Origin: Geothrix sp. | GTDB lineage: Bacteria > Acidobacteriota > Holophagae > Holophagales > Holophagaceae | NCBI RefSeq assembly: GCF_020622065.1 | Contig: NZ_JAHRYQ010000001.1 | Coordinates: 372,001-436,000 of the forward strand | Length of the DNA stretch: 64,000 nt | Reading direction: 5' to 3' | In this document: positions 37,855 through 46,632 of the stretch, one piece after another | Numbering within the stretch: position 1 is the stretch's first letter | Layout of the letters: each line of letters opens with the position of its first letter | The notes under the pieces: generated by a model | What the model saw: the letters and a program-made list of their open reading frames with translations, nothing else | Told to the model about the DNA's origin: nothing | Database searches by the model: none | Position numbers and translations under genes: made by a program

Positions 37855-39522
37855 ATGCGTCCCGCGTTCCGAAGTCTTTCCCTGGCGGCGCTTCCCCTCA
37901 GCCTAGGCGCCTTGGCGCTTGGTCTGGCCTGCAGCGGCGGTTCTTCTGGTGGCTCCGCCGCGACTCCGGCCTCCACCCCCATGGGCGCCGCCTCGATCAT
38001 CCTCACGGACGCCCCCTCGGACCAGTGGTCGGCCATCGAGGTGGTCGTCACCAGGGTGACCTTGCTGAACAAGACCGACCATAGCAAGGAAGTCGTGGCC
38101 TTCCAGGGTGCCACCGCCAAGATCAACCTCGTGGATCTCGACAGCGTGGGCGAGTTGCTCGCCACGGCTCAGATCCCCGTGGGCACCTATGACGCCTTGC
38201 GCATCACGATCGATCCCGCCAGCGTGAACCTGGTGAAGGCCGACGGCAGCTCCGTGCCCAGCAACCTGGTGCGCGTAGCGGGTTCCACAGTGCAGGTGGG
38301 GTTGAGCTCGGACCTGGTGGTGACAGCCAGTGGCAACAATGCCGTGCAGCTGGACTTCGACCTCGGGCATCCGCTGTTCCTGGTGCCGCTGCCGGACGGC
38401 TCCTGGGTCATGAACCTCCAGGTGAAGCACCGCCCCAACGCCAACGGCATGATGGGCATGGCTCAGATGGCTTTCCGCCACCGCCGCGGCACCATCGCCT
38501 CCGTGGGCGCCTCGAGCTTCGTTCTGCACACCGACAGTGGGAACGATCTCACGGTGAATGTGGATGCGGGCAGCTGGTTCTTCGATGCGGATGCCAAGGC
38601 CGTGGGCAGCTTGGCAGGCCTGGCCCCAGGCAAGAACGCGCTGGTGTCACTGCGCATGCAAGCCGACGGCAGCCTCTGGGCCGTGCGCGTGTGGTACGGC
38701 GCCAACGCCCTGCCGGGCTGGACGCCCGAAGGCCATGTCTATGGCGTGGATCAGGCCATGGGTCGCCTGCTGGTCAGCACCAATGCCAGCACCCCCCGGG
38801 CCATTGCCATTGATGCGGATACCGCCTTCACCTTCCGCACGAGCCAGACCCTTGGCACAGGCCCGGCGGCCCTCGCCAACCTGTGGACGGGTTTCAAGGT
38901 GCAGGTCGAAGTGAAGGACCCGCTCCAGGTGCCCATGCATGCCAAATCGGTGAACATCCAGCGGGCGGTGGACGGAGGCGTGATCAAGGCGGCCACCGCC
39001 ACCTCCTTCACCTACCAGCATTTGCTGGCCGGCGATCGAATGCATGCCTACGCCAATGCCTTCTCCTGGTGGTATCTCGGCTTCCCCGGCGCGACCTCCG
39101 GGAGCAGCGGCGCCTTCGCGGCCGCTGTCACCGGTGCGGGTGATGTGCGCGTGCAGGGCGTGAGCGACCTGGTGTGGAACGGCGGCACCAGCGCCTGGGA
39201 TGCCAGCAACGCCATCTTCCTGCCCGTGGCCCTGCCCCAGGGCGCCATCAGCACCTCGTACAGCGGCGGCCAGATGGGGTTCACCTTCACCAATTCCACT
39301 GTGGCCACCCAGACCATCTCGGTCAGCCTGAACACCGTCGTGGGGGCCCAACCGGTGGTGTTGGAAGTGGTCAACCAGGCCGGTACGGTCACGGTCCTGC
39401 CCCTCGATGCCAGCACCTGGGGCGCCAAGCTCGTCAGTCCCGCCAAGGCCCGCGTGGCCGTCGTGCCCAAACCCGATGGAAGCTTCGCCGCCTACGCGGT
39501 GGTGGTGTTCACCGGGTTCTGA
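37855..39522 (+). CDS. DUF4382-domain lipoprotein
   Basis: The 555-residue protein has a signal peptide with a lipobox-like LGLACSGGSSGG and a Gly/Ser linker. A DUF4382 domain follows (about 45-190: GAASIILTDAPSDQWSAIEVVVTRVTLLN...IPVGTYDALRITIDPA...VQLDFDLGHPLFLV). The remaining 350 residues are beta-rich, with DUF5666-like strands. Function is unknown; such proteins are expected on the outer membrane. The ATG at 37855 has TGGAGA 7-12 nt upstream. A long hairpin follows the stop. Confidence 0.75.
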   Translation: MRPAFRSLSLAALPLSLGALALGLACSGGSSGGSAATPASTPMGAASIILTDAPSDQWSAIEVVVTRVTLLNKTDHSKEVVAFQGATAKINLVDLDSVGELLATAQIPVGTYDALRITIDPASVNLVKADGSSVPSNLVRVAGSTVQVGLSSDLVVTASGNNAVQLDFDLGHPLFLVPLPDGSWVMNLQVKHRPNANGMMGMAQMAFRHRRGTIASVGASSFVLHTDSGNDLTVNVDAGSWFFDADAKAVGSLAGLAPGKNALVSLRMQADGSLWAVRVWYGANALPGWTPEGHVYGVDQAMGRLLVSTNASTPRAIAIDADTAFTFRTSQTLGTGPAALANLWTGFKVQVEVKDPLQVPMHAKSVNIQRAVDGGVIKAATATSFTYQHLLAGDRMHAYANAFSWWYLGFPGATSGSSGAFAAAVTGAGDVRVQGVSDLVWNGGTSAWDASNAIFLPVALPQGAISTSYSGGQMGFTFTNSTVATQTISVSLNTVVGAQPVVLEVVNQAGTVTVLPLDASTWGAKLVSPAKARVAVVPKPDGSFAAYAVVVFTGF

Positions 39523-39540
39523 GGCCATCAGCCCACTTCA

Positions 39541-39578
39541 CCCAAAGGAAGCGGCGCTCCGGCGCCGCTTCCTTTGGG
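39541..39578 (+). terminator. 17-bp perfect hairpin after the DUF4382 gene (paired element, copy 1)
   Basis: CCCAAAGGAAGCGGCGC (39541-39557) and GCGCCGCTTCCTTTGGG (39562-39578) are perfectly complementary around loop TCCG. There is no T-run after it, but it lies 18 nt past the stop. The inner 11 bp are the same as in the hairpin at 45426-45465. Confidence 0.75.
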
Positions 39579-39648
39579 AGGTAGGGACGCCGGGGGGGCA
39601 AGGCCCGAGCATTCCCGGAGCCGGGCCCATTCGGGTAGTCTGGGGGCG

Positions 39649-39957
39649 ATGCTGAGGCCCCCCTCTCGAGCGCTGGATCGGCCCTTCCTGCGGCGCTGGG
39701 TGGCGATTCTTCTGCTCTGCCTGACGGGGATGTACCTGGGTGCCACCAGCCTGGATGCCTGCGTGGAAGGCCCAGGCGACGACTGTGCGCCCATCTGCCA
39801 CATTCTCTGTGCGGATGGATGTGCCACCGTGCCCGTGCCGGAACCGCCGGCTCCCCCCTCGCCTGATGCCCTGCCGGATCGCTGCTTCCTGGCGGAACGG
39901 GCGGGATGTCTCGTCAACCTGGACATCGAACCGGAAAAGGATCCTCCTCGAGCCTGA
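39649..39957 (+). CDS. Small Cys-rich membrane/exported protein ahead of the RND operon
   Basis: The 102-residue protein has a hydrophobic segment (about 16-32: VAILLLCLTGMYLGATSLDA) as signal or anchor. A cysteine cluster follows (ACVEGPGDDCAPICHILCADGCATV) with five Cys and one His in about 25 residues, then a Pro-rich stretch and two more Cys. The cluster could bind a metal ion or form disulfides in the periplasm. It lies 72 nt before the outer-membrane factor gene of the efflux operon, on the same strand. No family recognised. Confidence 0.55.
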   Translation: MLRPPSRALDRPFLRRWVAILLLCLTGMYLGATSLDACVEGPGDDCAPICHILCADGCATVPVPEPPAPPSPDALPDRCFLAERAGCLVNLDIEPEKDPPRA

Positions 39958-40029
39958 GGGATTGAGCGTGCGAATGCATGGCCGGGCCTCGCCCTGCCAT
40001 GCCATCCCTCCATTTCCCATGAGGCTCCG

Positions 40030-41205
40030 ATGCGACCCTTTCTCCTGGGGGCGATGCCCTGCCTGCTCTTGGCACAGGCGCCGCCCCTCTCTTTTGACGA
40101 CATCCTTCAGCGGGCCCGGACCAGCCCTGGACAATTCCGGGTGGAAGCCCTGCTGGCCGAACGCCACCGGGCGCTGAGCGGCACCCAGGGATTCCTCCGC
40201 GAAGGCCCCTCCCTGGGCTACTCCGCAGGCCCCCGTACCAACCCGGCCGCGCCCACGACGACGGACCAGTCCGTGGACTTGGACCTGCCGCTGTTCCTGT
40301 CACCCGCCACCCGGCATCGTCTCGAAGAGGCCCTCGGGCAGGCACACCCAGCCCTGCGGGAGGCCGCCAAGATCGAGACGGGGTTCCGCCTCCGCCAGGC
40401 CTACCTGGACGCCTGGCTGGCCGAGCGCCTCCTGCAACTCCGAGAAGCGGACCTCACCACGGTCCAGGCCTGGCTCAAGGCCGCCCAGGCGCGGCTGGAG
40501 GCCGGGGCGGAGCCTGGATTCCAGGCCAGTCTCGTGGAGGGCGAAGTGCTTCGCACCCAGGCGGATCTGGATGAATCGCGGAGACAGAGGCTGAATGCCT
40601 GGGCGGGTCTCCGGGCGATGGCGGATGTTCCGAGGTCCCCCGTCCCCCTCGCCGATCCTGGCGATGCGCAGATCCTCCCTGCCGATGGGCTCCAGGCCAG
40701 GTTCGAGGCCGGCGCCCTGCGTCAAGCGATCCAGAGCCGCCTGAACCTGGAGCAACAAGCCCTGCGACACCAGGAAGCCCTGGCCGGCAGCCGTTGGAGC
40801 CTCCGGGGCAGCTACGCCAAGGAGGGTGAAGAGCGCATCGGCAAGATCGGTCTGGCCTACCGCTTTTCCCGCCCGGGGGAAGGTCGGGCCATTCATCGCG
40901 AAACGGAGGCCACCCTCCAGGCCGCCAAGCGAGAGCTGGAGATCGTCCTCCTGGAGCTGGATGCCCGTTTCCAGTCAGCGTGGACGCGGCTCCAGACGGC
41001 CCCGCCGCCCACCCGTTTCAAAGGCTTCGACCGGTCTCTCATGGCCGTGAGCCTGCGCCTCAGCGAAGGCAAGGAGCGTCCCTCCGAGGCGCTCCCCATC
41101 CGGCGCCAGCTCCTGGAGGCCCAAGCCGCTTCCTACCGGCGTCTTCAAGCCGCCCACCTTCTGTCTGCCGAGCTCCAGGCCCTTACATCCGAGGTGAACC
41201 CATGA
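40030..41205 (+). CDS. Outer-membrane factor of RND efflux system (CzcC/TolC-like)
   Basis: The 391-residue protein has a signal peptide and the two-repeat helical pattern of outer-membrane efflux proteins (LSFDDILQRARTS; LRQAYLDAWLAERLLQLREADL; later long helices ELEIVLLELDARFQSAWTRLQT). It forms the exit duct for the pump. It is somewhat shorter than typical TolC/CzcC members (about 420-470). The stop overlaps the next start (ATGA). Confidence 0.82.
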   Translation: MRPFLLGAMPCLLLAQAPPLSFDDILQRARTSPGQFRVEALLAERHRALSGTQGFLREGPSLGYSAGPRTNPAAPTTTDQSVDLDLPLFLSPATRHRLEEALGQAHPALREAAKIETGFRLRQAYLDAWLAERLLQLREADLTTVQAWLKAAQARLEAGAEPGFQASLVEGEVLRTQADLDESRRQRLNAWAGLRAMADVPRSPVPLADPGDAQILPADGLQARFEAGALRQAIQSRLNLEQQALRHQEALAGSRWSLRGSYAKEGEERIGKIGLAYRFSRPGEGRAIHRETEATLQAAKRELEIVLLELDARFQSAWTRLQTAPPPTRFKGFDRSLMAVSLRLSEGKERPSEALPIRRQLLEAQAASYRRLQAAHLLSAELQALTSEVNP

Positions 41206-42332
41206 ACCCCGTCATCCGACATTCCCTGCTGACACTCGCGCTGGTAGCCACAGGGGCCTGCGAACGCAAGGCCGCACCGACCGAGGCCAAGGCATCCCAT
41301 CAGGTGGAGGGCGTCCACGACGACGAGGGGGCCCACCTCCCCCTGAAGGACATCCGGGGTCTCCGCTTCCTGGTGGTTTCCGAGCCCAAGGCCGAGGGCG
41401 CCTGGTATCCCGCCGAGGCCATCGGTGACGAATCCGCCCAGGCCATCCTCAGCAGTCCGGTGAAGGGCATCGTCTCGGCCATCCAGGTTGCTCCCGGTCA
41501 GCGCGTCGGTGCAGGGGCCGGGTTGTTCACGCTCCAGAGCCCCGAGCTGGCGCGCCTGAAGGCGGACTGGCTGTCCACCCGGGCCAAGCGCGACCGCGCC
41601 GAAGGCGAACTGGCCCGGGAACAGCGGCTCTACGAAGCCCAGGCCGGGTCCCGCCGCGACCTGGAAGCCGCCAAGAGCGAAGCGGCCACGGCGCGGGCTG
41701 ACGAGGAAGCCGCCCGGCTCGCCCTGGACGCCCGGGGACTGAATCCCGAGACGGCGGGTGCCGTGATGACCGTGAAGGCGCCGAGGGCGGGCTCCGTCAC
41801 GGCCTACAAGATCCAGCCGGGTCAGGGCATCGAGGCCGGCCAGGAATTGGGCCGCTTCCAATCGGCCTTCGCCGCCATCGTGCAGCTGGAACTGCCCCTC
41901 CCCGCGCCCGACAACTGGCAACCCGGCACCGTGACGGAGGCCCGGAAGGGCGACGGCCAGCGGTGGAAGGCCCGCCTGGAGGGCACGCCCATGACCCTCA
42001 CCACGGACACGCGGCGGCTGAGCTATCGCCTGCGCTTGCTGGGCAACCCTCTGCCGATCCCCGGCACACCGCTGGAGGTCCATGTCCCCCTGGCGAAGAC
42101 GGTCGTGCTTCCTCAGAGCGCCCTGCAACAGGTGGAAGGCACCTGGGGGGTCTTTGTGAAGACAGGGGAGGAGGCCGAGTTCCGTCCTGTGCGCCGAGGC
42201 CCTGAGCTGGGTACCGATGTGATGGTGCTCGAGGGCCTGAAACCTGGCGAGACCGTGGTGGGCGAGGGTGCCTACCTGCTGAAGTCGCTCCAGATCAAGC
42301 GCAAGAGCGGGGGAGAAGACCATGACCATTGA
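41202..42332 (+). CDS. Periplasmic adaptor of RND efflux system (CzcB/CusB-like)
   Basis: The 376-residue membrane fusion protein has a signal peptide with lipobox-like TGAC. It has a lipoyl-like half motif (AILSSPVKGIVSAIQVAPGQRVGAGAGLFTLQSPEL), a coiled-coil hairpin (about 115-175), and a C-terminal segment ending GGEDHDH. The His/Asp tail and an N-terminal VHDDEGAHLP suggest metal contact. It links the inner-membrane pump to the outer-membrane factor. It overlaps its neighbours on both sides. Confidence 0.85.
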   Translation: MNPVIRHSLLTLALVATGACERKAAPTEAKASHQVEGVHDDEGAHLPLKDIRGLRFLVVSEPKAEGAWYPAEAIGDESAQAILSSPVKGIVSAIQVAPGQRVGAGAGLFTLQSPELARLKADWLSTRAKRDRAEGELAREQRLYEAQAGSRRDLEAAKSEAATARADEEAARLALDARGLNPETAGAVMTVKAPRAGSVTAYKIQPGQGIEAGQELGRFQSAFAAIVQLELPLPAPDNWQPGTVTEARKGDGQRWKARLEGTPMTLTTDTRRLSYRLRLLGNPLPIPGTPLEVHVPLAKTVVLPQSALQQVEGTWGVFVKTGEEAEFRPVRRGPELGTDVMVLEGLKPGETVVGEGAYLLKSLQIKRKSGGEDHDH

Positions 42333-45300
42333 TGGTTCATCCTCCCAACATCGTTCCCCCATCCGGCGCTGGTTCGACTGGATGCTCCCGCGCAAGGGCT
42401 GGGTGTTCGCGCTGGCCATGGTGTGGGGGATCGCTGGCCTCGCCAGCTTCGTCACCCTGAAGCGCGACCTCTTCCCCGATCTCACCCTCCCCAGCCTCAA
42501 CCTCCTCATCCAGAGTCCGGGACGCGCTGCCACGGAGCTGGAATTGACCGTGGCCCAGCCGGTAGAGCAGGCCATCGGCGGCCTTCCCGGTGTCAAGCGC
42601 GTGGTGAGCACCGTGCAGGCCGAAGTGGTCCAGGTCGTGGTGTCCTTCGAAGGTGGCACCGACCCCTGGCGGGCCCGACAGCTCGTGGCCGAACGCCTCG
42701 CGGGCATCGTCGGCAACTTCCCCGAGGGGACCCGGGCCCCGCTCGTCTCCAGCGCCGCCGGGCGCCTCCAGGAGATCATGGAGATCGTGCTGGAGGGCCC
42801 GACCACGGATCCCATGAAGCTGCGGGATCACACGGAGAAGGTGCTCATCCCCCGGCTTCAGGCCGTCCCCGGCGTCGCCCGCGTCGAGCGGCTGGGAGGC
42901 GAGGAGCGCCAGCTCCAGGTCATCGTCCAGCCCGAGCGGATGCGACTCCAGGGGGTGAGCCTGACCCAGATCCTTGAAGCCATGGATGGCACCCACCAGG
43001 ACAGCGCCGCCGGGGTGATGGAGATCCAGGACAAAGGCTGGTTCATCACCGTGGGCAGCCTCGCGGCCCAGCCCGAGGCCGTGAAGAAGCTCCGCCTGAA
43101 GACACCTCGGGGGACGGTTCTCCTGGGCGATGTCGCCGAAGTCCGCGAAGGCGCGGGTTTCCGGCGAGGACTCGCCCGTCACCAGGGCCACGAGGATGTA
43201 AGCCTCCGGGTGGTCCGGCAACCCACGGCGGAAACCATGACCGTCTCTCGTGAGACGCGGAAGGCTCTGGATGAACTGCGCCAGAGCTTGCCCGAAGGTA
43301 TGGAACTGACTCTGATGTACGACCAGGGGGGGCTCGTCACCCACGCCTTGAACGGCGTGACCCTGGCGCTCCTGCTCGGTGGGCTCTTCGTCGCCCTGGT
43401 GCTGGTGCTCCTGCTGGGGAATCTCCGGGCGGCCCTGATCGTCATCGCCGTGCTGCCCTTGGCGACGCTTGGGGCGGCGATTCCCCTGAACGCCGCCGGC
43501 ATGGGGCTCAACGCCATGACCCTGGGCGGCCTCGCCATCGCCGTGGGCCTGCTGGTGGATGCCGCCGTGATCATGGTGGAGAACCTCGCGCATCGCCTCC
43601 ACGAGCACAAGGATCATCTGGAACCCCGGCGGGTCGCCCTCACCCGCGCCGCGGCCGAGGTGGGCGTTCCCATCCTCACGGCGGTGCTGGTCATCCTGGC
43701 CGTCTTCATCCCCTTGCTGGCCATCGGGGGCCTCGCGGGCAGGCTCTATGCGCCCTTGGCCGTGGCCATCGCGGCAGCCATGACCCTCAGCCTGGTGCTC
43801 AGTTTCACCTTGGTGCCCGCCCTCGTGGAGCGGTTCCTCCCCCCGGGCTCCCTGCTCGAAGAACCCCGGCTGGTGGTCGCCTTGAAGCGCCTCTACCGCC
43901 CGGCCCTCGAATGGGCCATGGGCCATGGCGCCATGGTGCGGGTGCTGGCCCTGGGCCTGACCATCCCCAGCCTATGGCTGGCCTTGCATCTGGGGAGCAA
44001 CTTCCTGCCCAACCTGGATGAAGGGGCTCTCCTCCTCAACAGCATCCTGCCGGCGGAAACCAGTCTTGCCGCCGTGGACGAGGCCAACTTCCAACTCGAA
44101 CAGAAGCTCGTGAAGCTTCCTGGTGTCTCGTCTGTCTATCGACGCACGGGCCGTTCTGAACTCACCGAGGACCCCATGCCCCACACGATCTCAGATGTGC
44201 TGGTGGTGTTGGACGGCACGCGCCGGACGCCCGAGATCCAGAAGGAAGTGGCCGCGATGGCGGATGGGCTGCCCTATCCGGTGGAGTTGACCACGCCCAT
44301 GCAGATGCGCATCGCCGAGGGCATCGGAGGCACGCCGGCGGACATCCAGGTGAAGTTCTTCCACCCGGACCTGGCCGCCCTGCAGGCTCGGCTACCCGCC
44401 CTCCAGGAGGTGCTGGGGAAGGTGCCCGGCGTGGCGTCCATCACCCCCGAAGGCGCCGGTGTCCTGCCAAAGTGGACCGTGGTGCCCGATGAGGATGCCC
44501 TGCGTCGTCTCGATGTGCCTCGGACGCTCATCGTGAAGACCTTGAAAACAGCCCTTCAGGGCATTGAGACCTCGCCCCGCTTCGAGGGCCCCCAGCGCAT
44601 CGAGCGGGTGGTGCGCTTTCCCGACGATGGTCGCACCAGTCCCGAGACCCTCAAGCGTCTGCCCCTGGTGCTGGATGATGGCCGGGTGGTGGACCTGGGC
44701 CAGGTGGCCCGTTTCGAGGAGGCCACCACGCCAAGCCTGATCCGGCGTGAATCCGCTCAGCGGCGCCTGGCCCTGAATGTCCGCACCACGGGCGACCTCG
44801 GCGGCACCGCGGATCGCCTGGAGCTGGCCCTCAAGGGGCTGAACCTGCCGAAGGGCACCGTGGTGAAGCTGGGCGGCAAGATCGAGGACGCCCGGGAGAC
44901 CCAGAAGCGACTGATGGTGGCCATCGGAACCGCCCTGGCCCTCGTGGTCGGCCTGCTCTACCTGGCCCTGGGGCGCTGGCGCGAAGTGGCGGTCGTCGTG
45001 CTGACCCTCCCCGATGCCTTCGCCGGGGGGCTCTTCGCCCTCTGGCTCGCGGGGGAAACCTGGAACATCAGTTCCATCGTCGGCATGATCGGACTTTTTG
45101 GCGTGGCCGTGCAGAACAGCCTCGTGCTCATCTCCCAGGCCAAGCACCTGGTGGCTGCCGGGAAGCCGTTTCACGAGGCCCTCAAGGAGGCCAGCCTCGG
45201 TCGCGTCCGCCCCAAGCTCATGACCGCGGGAAGCGCCATCCTCGGCCTCATGCCCATGCTGCTCGGGCTTGGCGGCAGTGAGTTGGAACGCCCCCTGGCC

Positions 45301-45411
45301 ATCGTCATGGTGGGCGGACTCATCACGAGTACGCTCTTCACCCTGCTGGCGTTGCCGAGCTTCTATGCTTGGGTGGGGAACCCGGGGCCGGAGAACGGTC
45401 CTCCGGATTGA
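42322..45411 (+). CDS. RND inner-membrane efflux pump (CzcA/CusA-like)
   Basis: The 1029-residue protein has the RND layout: TM1, large periplasmic loop, TM2-6, second loop, TM7-12. It groups with heavy-metal pumps by operon order and similarity in the loops. In TM4 the metal-pump motif DFGxxVD reads AVGLLVD: the first Asp is Ala407, while Asp413 is kept. This changes the proton-relay region known from CzcA, so the substrate (metal, drug or other) is uncertain. A short overlap with the adaptor gene couples their translation. A long hairpin follows. Confidence 0.87.
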   Translation: MTIDGSSSQHRSPIRRWFDWMLPRKGWVFALAMVWGIAGLASFVTLKRDLFPDLTLPSLNLLIQSPGRAATELELTVAQPVEQAIGGLPGVKRVVSTVQAEVVQVVVSFEGGTDPWRARQLVAERLAGIVGNFPEGTRAPLVSSAAGRLQEIMEIVLEGPTTDPMKLRDHTEKVLIPRLQAVPGVARVERLGGEERQLQVIVQPERMRLQGVSLTQILEAMDGTHQDSAAGVMEIQDKGWFITVGSLAAQPEAVKKLRLKTPRGTVLLGDVAEVREGAGFRRGLARHQGHEDVSLRVVRQPTAETMTVSRETRKALDELRQSLPEGMELTLMYDQGGLVTHALNGVTLALLLGGLFVALVLVLLLGNLRAALIVIAVLPLATLGAAIPLNAAGMGLNAMTLGGLAIAVGLLVDAAVIMVENLAHRLHEHKDHLEPRRVALTRAAAEVGVPILTAVLVILAVFIPLLAIGGLAGRLYAPLAVAIAAAMTLSLVLSFTLVPALVERFLPPGSLLEEPRLVVALKRLYRPALEWAMGHGAMVRVLALGLTIPSLWLALHLGSNFLPNLDEGALLLNSILPAETSLAAVDEANFQLEQKLVKLPGVSSVYRRTGRSELTEDPMPHTISDVLVVLDGTRRTPEIQKEVAAMADGLPYPVELTTPMQMRIAEGIGGTPADIQVKFFHPDLAALQARLPALQEVLGKVPGVASITPEGAGVLPKWTVVPDEDALRRLDVPRTLIVKTLKTALQGIETSPRFEGPQRIERVVRFPDDGRTSPETLKRLPLVLDDGRVVDLGQVARFEEATTPSLIRRESAQRRLALNVRTTGDLGGTADRLELALKGLNLPKGTVVKLGGKIEDARETQKRLMVAIGTALALVVGLLYLALGRWREVAVVVLTLPDAFAGGLFALWLAGETWNISSIVGMIGLFGVAVQNSLVLISQAKHLVAAGKPFHEALKEASLGRVRPKLMTAGSAILGLMPMLLGLGGSELERPLAIVMVGGLITSTLFTLLALPSFYAWVGNPGPENGPPD

Positions 45412-45425
45412 CCCTTCTCCGGTAC

Positions 45426-45465
45426 CCAGACAGGAAGCGGCGCCCAGGCGCCGCTTCCTGTCTGG
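45426..45465. terminator. 18-bp perfect hairpin after the RND operon (paired element, copy 2)
   Basis: CCAGACAGGAAGCGGCGC (45426-45443) and GCGCCGCTTCCTGTCTGG (45448-45465) pair perfectly around loop CCAG. It lies between the convergent ends of the pump and methyltransferase genes and may stop both. Its core GGAAGCGGCGC equals that of 39541-39578; the outer pairs differ but stay complementary. Confidence 0.78.
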
Positions 45466-45468
45466 AGG

Positions 45469-46632
45469 TCAGGCGAAGGCGGACATGGCGCCCACGGTGA
45501 AGCTGGGGTGCTGGTCCATCAGGGGGCGGGGCGGGGGGATGCACTCGACCCGCGAGAAGCCCGCGTGACCCAGGGCCTCGCGCCAGGCTTCGGGGGTGAG
45601 GAAACCGTGGCGGGGGCGCCAGCGCGGGTCGAGTTTCACCTCCGTGAAGCTCTTGATGAAGCTGAAGAAGAATTCCAGGTAGAGGGGGGCATCCAGGGTG
45701 GGTTTCAGGCATTCGCCCAGGACCAGGCGGCCGCCGGGCTTCAGGCGGCCACGTAGGTCCCGCAGGGTGGCTTCCAGATCCTGGGCCACATGCAGCACAT
45801 TGATCCCGACGATGGCGTCCAGGCTCGCCGCTTCGATGCCCTGGTCCCCGAGGGGCCGGTTCATGTCCAGGGCCTGGAAGCTGACGGGCAGTCCGGGCGC
45901 GACGCTCTTCAGGTCCCTCTGGGCCCGTCGCAGGAAGGTGGGAGCCACATCGGTGAAGCGGTAGTCCGCGATGCGGCCAAGCCAGCCCGCTTCGGCCCCC
46001 GTCTGGGCGACGAGCTGGGCGAAAGATCCGGCGCCGGCCCCCAGCTCCAGGATTCGCGCGCCTTCCGGGAGCCCCTCGCGGAGGGCCAGCAGGGTGAGCC
46101 AGTTGTTGGGGAAGTATCCCAGGTTGCCATTGCGGAAGTAGGCGAGCCAGAGGGGGAACAGGGCCAGGTCGAACAGGAGGCTGTCACCGCTCTTCCCTTC
46201 GGTGAAGAAGGGCTGGATGTGGGAACGCACGCCGTCCAGCAGGTCGAAGTTGGACCCGTGGCCAGGGGCCTCGGCTTCCACCTGCTCCCGGAGGCCGGCG
46301 AGGTCCAGGTCGGGTTCGCCCGCCAGCGTGAAGCGCTCGCCAGTCCGTTGCAGCAGGCCCTCCGAGGCGAGGAAGGGGAGCATCCAGGCCAGGGGCTTGC
46401 GGGCCTGGGCGGGGAGCCCCTCGCAGAGCGCGTCGAGGGTGGTGCCACCGCGTAGCCGGGCCTCCCAGCCCAGGTCCATGAGCAGCAGCAGGCAGGTTCG
46501 GGCGGTGTACAGACCCGAGGCCCGGTGGAGCACCAGGAAGGGCCGGGTGAACAGGCGGGCGATCTCGGGACCGAGGGGCCCGAGCAGGTCGAGGGCCGGC
46601 GGCGCCTCGATGGGGCCGAGGCGCGGGGGCAT
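45469..46632 (-). CDS. Class I SAM-dependent methyltransferase
   Basis: The 387-residue protein has an N-terminal helical region (about 1-165), possibly a winged-helix dimerisation part, and a Rossmann methyltransferase domain. That domain shows motif I LELGAGAGSFAQL, DVAPTFLRRAQRDL, DAIVGINVLHVA, and LKPGGRLVLGECLKP. The layout resembles O-methyltransferases or PKS-associated Methyltransf_12 enzymes. The substrate is unknown. Its start overlaps the prs stop by one base, so the two are cotranscribed. Confidence 0.8.
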   Translation of the reverse strand: MPPRLGPIEAPPALDLLGPLGPEIARLFTRPFLVLHRASGLYTARTCLLLLMDLGWEARLRGGTTLDALCEGLPAQARKPLAWMLPFLASEGLLQRTGERFTLAGEPDLDLAGLREQVEAEAPGHGSNFDLLDGVRSHIQPFFTEGKSGDSLLFDLALFPLWLAYFRNGNLGYFPNNWLTLLALREGLPEGARILELGAGAGSFAQLVAQTGAEAGWLGRIADYRFTDVAPTFLRRAQRDLKSVAPGLPVSFQALDMNRPLGDQGIEAASLDAIVGINVLHVAQDLEATLRDLRGRLKPGGRLVLGECLKPTLDAPLYLEFFFSFIKSFTEVKLDPRWRPRHGFLTPEAWREALGHAGFSRVECIPPPRPLMDQHPSFTVGAMSAFA

